Shown in pieces: positions 41,845 to 46,841 of a DNA stretch of 46,841 nucleotides. The position numbers and the translations under genes were made by a program. Source of the stretch: an uncultured Pelagibacteraceae bacterium. GTDB lineage: Bacteria > Pseudomonadota > Alphaproteobacteria > Pelagibacterales > Pelagibacteraceae. How positions within the stretch are numbered: the first letter of the stretch is position 1; every line of letters begins with the position of its first letter. The stretch lies in NCBI GenBank assembly GCA_902628965.1, contig CACOPB010000006.1, positions 1 through 46,841 on the forward strand, in the 5' to 3' direction. The notes under the pieces are model-generated. The model had not been told where the DNA came from. It was given only the letters and a program-made list of their open reading frames with translations, and made no database searches.

Positions 41845-43110
41845 ATGAGCTCTGAAACAAAACAGATTTTAACAACTGACGGAATACCCTTAGAGGTTAG
41901 TTTAAAAAAAGCAGAAAAGAAGAATAAAATAAAAGCGTTTCTTCTTGTTGCGCCATTATTATTATTTCTTGTAATTACTTATATCTTCCCAATTGGAGAT
42001 ATGTTTATGAGGAGTGTTGATGACAGAATGGTCACAAACATGCTCCCTAAAACATTTAAAGCGATGGAGAACTGGGAAAATTTAGATGAGTTACCTCCAG
42101 AAGAAGTATATCGAGCATTTTACGAAGATTACAAATTACTTGCTGAAAATCAGCAGCATGGAAAATTAGGACAAAGATTAAATAAAGAAAAAAATGGTTT
42201 TAACACAATTACTAAAAAACTTTTCAGACAAATAAAAAGAAAAAAAATTGATGAAAGCGCTAGTTTAAAAGAACAAATCAATAAACTTCATAAAAGATGG
42301 AGAAATGTAGAATTTTGGCAAGCAATTAAAAGAACAGCCCCTCCTTATACAGCCGCAAAATATCTAAAGGGAATGGATATGTATTTTGCTGCAGATGGAA
42401 GTATAGCTCAAGTAGATGAAGACAGAAGAATTCACAGAATTCTTTGGCTTAGAACATTAGAAATTGCTTTTTTTGTTACACTTTTTTGTTTCCTCATGGG
42501 ATACCCAATAGCCCATTTATTAGCAACGCTACCAATGAAGTACAGCAACTTATTGATGATTTGTGTGCTGCTTCCTTTCTGGACTTCCCTGCTTGTTAGG
42601 ACAGCTAGTTGGATGATTTTGTTGCAACAGCAAGGAATAGTAAACGACTTCTTTGTAATGATTGGTTTAGTTGCCGACGATAATAGACCAGAGATGATGT
42701 ATAATAAGGTCGGGACTTATGTTGCAATGACACAGATTTTATTGCCATTTATGGTTCTGCCACTTTATAGCGTCATGAAAACTATATCACCAAGCTTAAT
42801 GAGAGCTGGTAAATCTTTAGGAGGAACACCTTTCGTAGCTTTTTGGAAAGTTTATTTCCCTTTAACAATACCAGGTATAGGTGCCGGATGTTTATTAGTT
42901 TTCATATTAGCAATTGGATATTACATAACCCCAGCTTTAGTAGGTGGAGCATCTGGAACATTAATAAGTAATCAGATTGCGTTTCATATGAAGACTACTC
43001 TTGATTGGAGTTTTGCATCAGCTATGGGATTAATGTTGTTGACTGGAGTATTAGTTATTTATTGGATTTATAATAAATTAGTTGGAGTTGATAATATTAA
43101 ATTAGGATAA
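41845..43110 (+). CDS. potB: ABC transporter permease, PotB type, with a large periplasmic insertion
   Basis: A 421-residue permease; E. coli PotB has about 275-285. The first helix is AFLLVAPLLLFLVITYIFPIG (about 31-51). Then comes a mostly charged, helix-rich stretch of about 140 residues (52-195) rich in Lys and Glu, before the six-helix permease core starts at LRTLEIAFFVTLFCF. The EAA-type coupling loop is LMRAGKSLGGTPFVAFWKVYFPLTIPG. It begins directly after the terminator T run, with no Shine-Dalgarno. It pairs with the PotC-type permease, one base after its stop. Confidence 0.88.
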   Translation: MSSETKQILTTDGIPLEVSLKKAEKKNKIKAFLLVAPLLLFLVITYIFPIGDMFMRSVDDRMVTNMLPKTFKAMENWENLDELPPEEVYRAFYEDYKLLAENQQHGKLGQRLNKEKNGFNTITKKLFRQIKRKKIDESASLKEQINKLHKRWRNVEFWQAIKRTAPPYTAAKYLKGMDMYFAADGSIAQVDEDRRIHRILWLRTLEIAFFVTLFCFLMGYPIAHLLATLPMKYSNLLMICVLLPFWTSLLVRTASWMILLQQQGIVNDFFVMIGLVADDNRPEMMYNKVGTYVAMTQILLPFMVLPLYSVMKTISPSLMRAGKSLGGTPFVAFWKVYFPLTIPGIGAGCLLVFILAIGYYITPALVGGASGTLISNQIAFHMKTTLDWSFASAMGLMLLTGVLVIYWIYNKLVGVDNIKLG

Positions 43111-43111
43111 T

Positions 43112-43966
43112 ATGGCGTTACCAAGTTATACAGAAACTAGATATAGAATTTGGCATTATATTTATATTGCTATTTGTACTTTTGTTTTTTTCTTTTTAAT
43201 TGCACCACTTTTTGTAATATTTCCATTGTCATTTAACGCTGAAGAATTTTTAGTTTTTTCAGAAGGAATGAAAAATCTTGATCCTGATGCATTTTCTTTG
43301 AGATGGTATAAAGATATGGTTTATGGAACTAAAAATCCTTGGGGATTAGCTGCAAAAAATAGTTTCATAATTGCAATTTTTGCTACAATTGGATCAATTA
43401 TTTTAGGCACTTTAGCTGCATTAGGTCTCAGTAGTAGACACATGCCTTATAAAGGTTTGATTATGGCAACTTTAATATCTCCAATGATTGTTCCATTAAT
43501 TATATCAGGTGTTGCAATTTTCTTTTTTATGGCAAAAGCTGGTTTAGCTGCAACACATACAGGGATAGTATTAGCACATATAATTTTAGGAACACCATTT
43601 GTTGTAATTACTGTAACAGCCACACTTTCAGGTTTTGATCATAGTGTAACAAGAGCTGCTGCAAGTTTAGGAAGTAACCCAGTAAATACATTTATGAAAA
43701 TAACTCTTCCTCTAATTTTACCTGGAGTAATTTCAGGAGGATTATTTGCTTTTGTAACATCTTTTGATGAAGTTGTGGTGGTGCTATTTCTGGCAGGTTT
43801 AGAAAATACGACTATTCCAATACAAATGTGGACAGGTTTGAGGGAACAATTGAGCCCTACAATTCTTGCAGTTGCTACCTGTTTAATTCTCTTATCAACC
43901 TTAATACTTGTATCGGCTGAATTATTGAGAAGAAGATCTGAGAGATTAAGAGGAATAAATAGATAA
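43112..43966 (+). CDS. potC: ABC transporter permease, PotC type
   Basis: A 284-residue permease with six helices and the PotC-type coupling loop VTRAAASLGSNPVNTFMKITLPLILPG. The FVTSFDEVVVVLFLAGLENTTIPIQMW stretch is highly typical of PotC/YdcV proteins, including the Asp-Glu pair. Along with the PotA-, PotB- and PotD-like products it completes an importer for a polyamine-like or zwitterionic amine. No terminator is seen before the FadN-like gene 36 bases downstream, so read-through is possible. Confidence 0.92.
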   Translation: MALPSYTETRYRIWHYIYIAICTFVFFFLIAPLFVIFPLSFNAEEFLVFSEGMKNLDPDAFSLRWYKDMVYGTKNPWGLAAKNSFIIAIFATIGSIILGTLAALGLSSRHMPYKGLIMATLISPMIVPLIISGVAIFFFMAKAGLAATHTGIVLAHIILGTPFVVITVTATLSGFDHSVTRAAASLGSNPVNTFMKITLPLILPGVISGGLFAFVTSFDEVVVVLFLAGLENTTIPIQMWTGLREQLSPTILAVATCLILLSTLILVSAELLRRRSERLRGINR

Positions 43967-44002
43967 TTTACCCAAATAATTTAATCATATATAGAAGTCT
44001 GT

Positions 44003-46225
44003 ATGGAAATTAAAAAAGTTGTAGTCATTGGTTCTGGTACGATGGGTAGCGGAATAGCTGCCCACTTATGTAATGCGGGTGTACCAGTTACTCTTTTAGA
44101 TTTAACTACTGAAATCAGTGAAAAAGCTAGAGAAAGAATTCATAAATCTAGACCTCCTTTGCTAATAGATAAAAGTAAAATTAACAATATTAATGTTGGA
44201 AACATTGAAGAAAATTTTGACGTAGTAAAAGATGCAGATTGGGTGGTGGAGGCAGTAGTAGAAAGAATTGATATTAAACACAATATTTATGAGAAGATAT
44301 TTAAGAACAGAAAAAAAGGTGCAATAGTTTCATCAAATACGTCATCAATTCCAATTAAAGTTCTATCAGAAAAATTAAATGACGAAGAAAAAAAAGACTT
44401 TTGTATTACTCACTTTTTTAATCCAGTTAGATACATGGGACTATTGGAAATTGTTAAAAATGAAAATAATGACTTAAATAAAATTAATTCTTTAAAGAAA
44501 TTTTGTGAAGTTGAGCTTGGTAAAGGAGCTATAGTTTGCAATGATACCCCGGGTTTTCTAGGTAATAGAATTGGTGTTTATGCAATGCAAGTTGCTATGA
44601 CAGAAGCATTCAATATGAAACTTTCAATAGAAGAAGCTGATGCAGTTTTTGGTAGACCAATGGGAATACCCAAAACAGGAGTATTTGGATTATACGATCT
44701 AATTGGAATTGATTTGATGGCCGATGTATTAAAAAGCTTTATCAAAGAACTTTCAGAAAAAGATGAATTTCAAATTGTTGCAAAAGAAATTCCATTAGTC
44801 AAAAAATTAATTGAGACAGGTTATACGGGTCGTAAAGGAAAAGGTGGCTTTTATAGAATGAATAAAAGTGGAGATCAAAAAATTTTAGAAGCAATTAATT
44901 TAGAAACAGGAGAGTATTCAGTAACAAAAAAAATAGATTTAGGAATCGAGACTGTTGATATCAATAATTTAATTAATCGAAAAGATAAGTTTGGTGAGTA
45001 TGCTTGGATTGTAATTTCAAAAATAATTAAGTATGCATCTTCACTTGTTCCAGGAATTACTGATAAGTTTAATGATATTGATGAAGCTATGAGACTAGGT
45101 TTTAATTGGGCAATGGGTCCTTTTGAAATGTTGAGATCTATAGGAGTTAATAACTTCTTTGAAAGAATTGATGGCTTTGAAAATAATAAATTTTTAGAAA
45201 ATTTATCAAAAACAAAAGATGAAAATTTTTATGGAGAAAGACAACTTTATACAGACATTCAAACTTTAGGAAAAATAAGACCATCAGCAATTAAAGTAGA
45301 TAAAAATAATTCTGCTGAAATTCATCGATTTAAAGATTTTAATATTGTTGAGTTTACGACAAAAGCCTGTGCATTAGATTATGACTCAATGGATGCACTA
45401 AAAAATGCAACTGACAAACCCTTAATAGTAATTAATGAAAGTATGCAATTTTCAGCAGGTGTGAATTTAAGTTATACTATGAATTTTGCCGACAAAGGTG
45501 ATTTTAAATCAATTGAAAAATTTATTAAATATTTTCAAGATACTTGCAAAACTTTAAAATACTCTAAGTACCCAGTTGTATCAGCACCTTCTGGACTTAC
45601 ACTTGGAGGAGGCTTTGAGGTTTTAGTTCAAAGTAATTTTGTTGCCTCACATACAAATTTAGTTATTGGATTAGTTGAAACTATTGTTGGATTAGTTCCA
45701 GCAGGCGGGGGATGTAAAGAAATGTTGTGGAGATGGTCACAGACAGAAGAAGCAAAATCAGATCCAGATTATGCCCCACTAAAAGTTTTTGATATTATTG
45801 GTTATGCTAAAACAGCCACATCTCCAATCGAGGCTGAGCCATTAAAGTATTTAAGACCAGAAGATAAAAAAATAATGAACAGAAATAGCCTTTTAGAGGA
45901 AGCAAAAAATTTAATTAATCAAAATACCGATTTTGTTCCTCCAGTAGAGTGTAAATTTAAGCTTTCTGGAAAGCCATTGAAAGATAAAATGATTAAGATT
46001 TTAGAGAAATTATATAACGAAAAGGTAATTTTAGATCATGGTATGCATGTTGGAACTGAGCTTGCAAACGTTTTAAGTGGTGGAGACACTACTACTGAAA
46101 AAGTATTGTCAGAGGATGATCTGTATAAACTAGAACTAGATTCTTTTATGAGACTGATAGAAACAAAACAAACTCAAGAAAGAATTAAACATACATTATC
46201 GACAGGTAAACCATTAGTTAATTAG
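44003..46225 (+). CDS. 3-Hydroxyacyl-CoA dehydrogenase/enoyl-CoA hydratase fusion, FadN-like order
   Basis: The 740-residue protein has the dehydrogenase half first (Rossmann motif VIGSGTMGSGIAAHLCNAG; catalytic ITHFFNPVRYMGLLEIV; NDTPGFLGNRIG; second helical domain about 185-400). The enoyl-CoA hydratase half comes second (about 445-640; oxyanion SAGVNL, Glu in GGGFEVLVQS, and Glu in GLVETIVGLVPAGGG). This order is that of Bacillus FadN, opposite to E. coli FadB/FadJ. Both active sites look intact. It would perform the middle two steps of beta-oxidation of an acyl-CoA in the cytoplasm; no thiolase or acyl-CoA dehydrogenase is in the window. It converges on the cyclophilin gene with an eight-base overlap. 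Confidence 0.9.
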   Translation: MEIKKVVVIGSGTMGSGIAAHLCNAGVPVTLLDLTTEISEKARERIHKSRPPLLIDKSKINNINVGNIEENFDVVKDADWVVEAVVERIDIKHNIYEKIFKNRKKGAIVSSNTSSIPIKVLSEKLNDEEKKDFCITHFFNPVRYMGLLEIVKNENNDLNKINSLKKFCEVELGKGAIVCNDTPGFLGNRIGVYAMQVAMTEAFNMKLSIEEADAVFGRPMGIPKTGVFGLYDLIGIDLMADVLKSFIKELSEKDEFQIVAKEIPLVKKLIETGYTGRKGKGGFYRMNKSGDQKILEAINLETGEYSVTKKIDLGIETVDINNLINRKDKFGEYAWIVISKIIKYASSLVPGITDKFNDIDEAMRLGFNWAMGPFEMLRSIGVNNFFERIDGFENNKFLENLSKTKDENFYGERQLYTDIQTLGKIRPSAIKVDKNNSAEIHRFKDFNIVEFTTKACALDYDSMDALKNATDKPLIVINESMQFSAGVNLSYTMNFADKGDFKSIEKFIKYFQDTCKTLKYSKYPVVSAPSGLTLGGGFEVLVQSNFVASHTNLVIGLVETIVGLVPAGGGCKEMLWRWSQTEEAKSDPDYAPLKVFDIIGYAKTATSPIEAEPLKYLRPEDKKIMNRNSLLEEAKNLINQNTDFVPPVECKFKLSGKPLKDKMIKILEKLYNEKVILDHGMHVGTELANVLSGGDTTTEKVLSEDDLYKLELDSFMRLIETKQTQERIKHTLSTGKPLVN

Positions 46226-46841
46226 AATTAAACATTCTAAAGGTTTCGATATAATCAGGTCTTAAAACATAAATTGCCTTATTACCTGTTTTAATTTTAG
46301 TTAATATATCTAAACCATAAACTACTTTACCAATTGGAGTATATTCACCTTGATAAATTGGAATTTCTTTTAATGTAATAAAGAATTCACTATCTTCTGT
46401 ATCAAATTCTGTTGCTCTAGCAAAACCAACACTTCCCTCTGTAAATTTAAAATCTTTGCTTAGTTCTGATTTTAACAATCCTAGTCCAGACTTTCCGCTA
46501 CCAATTTTGGAATAATCTAAATTATTTATATTTCCATACTCAATATCTCCAGCTTGTACAAAAGTATTTTCTGAAACTTTATAAAAAGCGGAACCATCAT
46601 ACATTTTTTGTTCAATTAAAATTTTAAATCTTTCCACCGCTTTAGGAGAAATATCTGGATAAAGTTCAATTATTACATTTCCACACTCAACATTCATTAC
46701 TGCAATATTATCTGGATAATTAAAATTAAGTTTACTTAAATTATTTTTTTCTACAAATAGACATTTATTTTTTAATAAAAAAAAAGATGTAAAAGCAAAA
46801 ATTGAAAGACAAATTAAAAATATAAATAAAATTTTTTCTGA
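46218..46841 (-). CDS. Membrane-anchored or secreted cyclophilin-type peptidyl-prolyl isomerase (5' partial)
   Basis: The frame stays open upstream of the internal ATG at 46697 to the right window edge, so at least 207 residues are coded and the true start lies outside. The added N-terminal part has a hydrophobic helix (ILFIFLICLSIFAFTSFF) followed by a short linker and Cys, so the protein is exported or anchored in the inner membrane. The cyclophilin core runs from NVECGNVIIELYPDISPKAVERF through VQAGD, VGFARA and SEFFITL. The catalytic Arg of the FHR motif is Lys here (FYKV) and the Trp of the binding site is not seen, so isomerase activity may be weak. It would assist folding in the periplasm. 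Confidence 0.85.
   Translation of the reverse strand, partial: SEKILFIFLICLSIFAFTSFFLLKNKCLFVEKNNLSKLNFNYPDNIAVMNVECGNVIIELYPDISPKAVERFKILIEQKMYDGSAFYKVSENTFVQAGDIEYGNINNLDYSKIGSGKSGLGLLKSELSKDFKFTEGSVGFARATEFDTEDSEFFITLKEIPIYQGEYTPIGKVVYGLDILTKIKTGNKAIYVLRPDYIETFRMFNSN

Noticed and set aside
46695..46697. ATG at 46697 as the start of the cyclophilin gene
   Set aside because: The frame continues upstream with a hydrophobic export helix and no stop up to the window edge.
1..46841. CRISPR arrays, transposases, integrases, tRNA or rRNA genes
   Set aside because: No direct-repeat arrays, mobile-element proteins or RNA gene signatures were seen on either strand, and no gap is long enough for an rRNA.

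Overview
The window is a very AT-rich, tightly packed bacterial segment with 45 protein-coding genes, two of them cut by the window edges. There are no tRNA, rRNA, CRISPR or insertion-sequence signals and no gene-free stretch over 140 bases. Many genes join through TAATG, ATGA or GTGA overlaps, convergent genes overlap at their 3' ends, and about half the content is high-affinity ABC uptake plus catabolism of small osmolytes. This points to a streamlined marine alphaproteobacterium of the SAR11 (Pelagibacterales) type. That assignment is inferred from style and gene content; no marker gene is present.

Layout. (1) 1-5.5 kb: a branched-chain-amino-acid-type (Liv) ABC transporter (livF partial, livH, livM), a 23-residue membrane ORF, an MFS permease, and a convergent Liv-type binding protein. 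(2) 5.6-11.3 kb, minus strand: a five-gene catabolic operon of unknown substrate (luciferase-like flavin monooxygenase, ThDP enzyme, AA_synth/DUF1185 protein, alpha/beta hydrolase, aldehyde dehydrogenase). (3) 11.4-16.6 kb: a short GlpD, an isopenicillin-N-synthase-type Fe/2OG oxygenase with two tandem EamA permeases, and a divergent ureohydrolase with an atypical substrate loop. (4) 16.6-27.5 kb: a quaternary-amine block. It holds a BetA-like GMC oxidoreductase, a PhnZ/TmpB-type HD oxygenase, a TauD-type dioxygenase, the carnitine genes cdhB, cdhC and cdhA, a GFA protein, an SDR, the proXWV betaine transporter and a gamma-butyrobetaine-hydroxylase/TmpA-like enzyme. (5) 27.5-34.2 kb: ugpB-ugpA-ugpE-ugpE'-ugpC-ugpQ plus a 2H phosphoesterase, for glycerol-3-phosphate and glycerophosphodiester use. 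(6) 34.2-37.4 kb, minus strand: EamA permease, 3-hydroxyisobutyrate-dehydrogenase-like enzyme and aldehyde dehydrogenase. (7) 37.5-44 kb: an EutA-like and an EutD/DoeA-like gene followed by a Pot-type ABC transporter. (8) 44-46.8 kb: a FadN-like beta-oxidation fusion enzyme and a membrane-anchored cyclophilin running off the right edge.

How it fits together. In block 4, carnitine can be oxidised (CdhA), cleaved with acetyl-CoA (CdhC) and the betainyl-CoA hydrolysed (CdhB) to glycine betaine. A choline-dehydrogenase-like enzyme and a possible oxidative C-P-cleaving pair would feed toward the same product, and ProXWV would import betaine-type substrates. Blocks 3 and 5 can supply and oxidise glycerol-3-phosphate. 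Three substrate-binding protein genes (proX, ugpB, potD-like) are each followed by an intra-operon hairpin before the permease genes, and the Liv binding protein is followed by a strong terminator, suggesting a general way of making binding protein in excess.

The most interesting candidate for undescribed biology is the HD-oxygenase/Fe-2OG-oxygenase set inside the carnitine-betaine cluster: a TauD-type partner directly upstream of a PhnZ-like enzyme with all metal ligands, and a BBOX/TmpA-like enzyme nearby whose trimethylammonium cage is kept but whose carboxylate anchor appears changed. The five-gene monooxygenase operon of block 2 is the second candidate.
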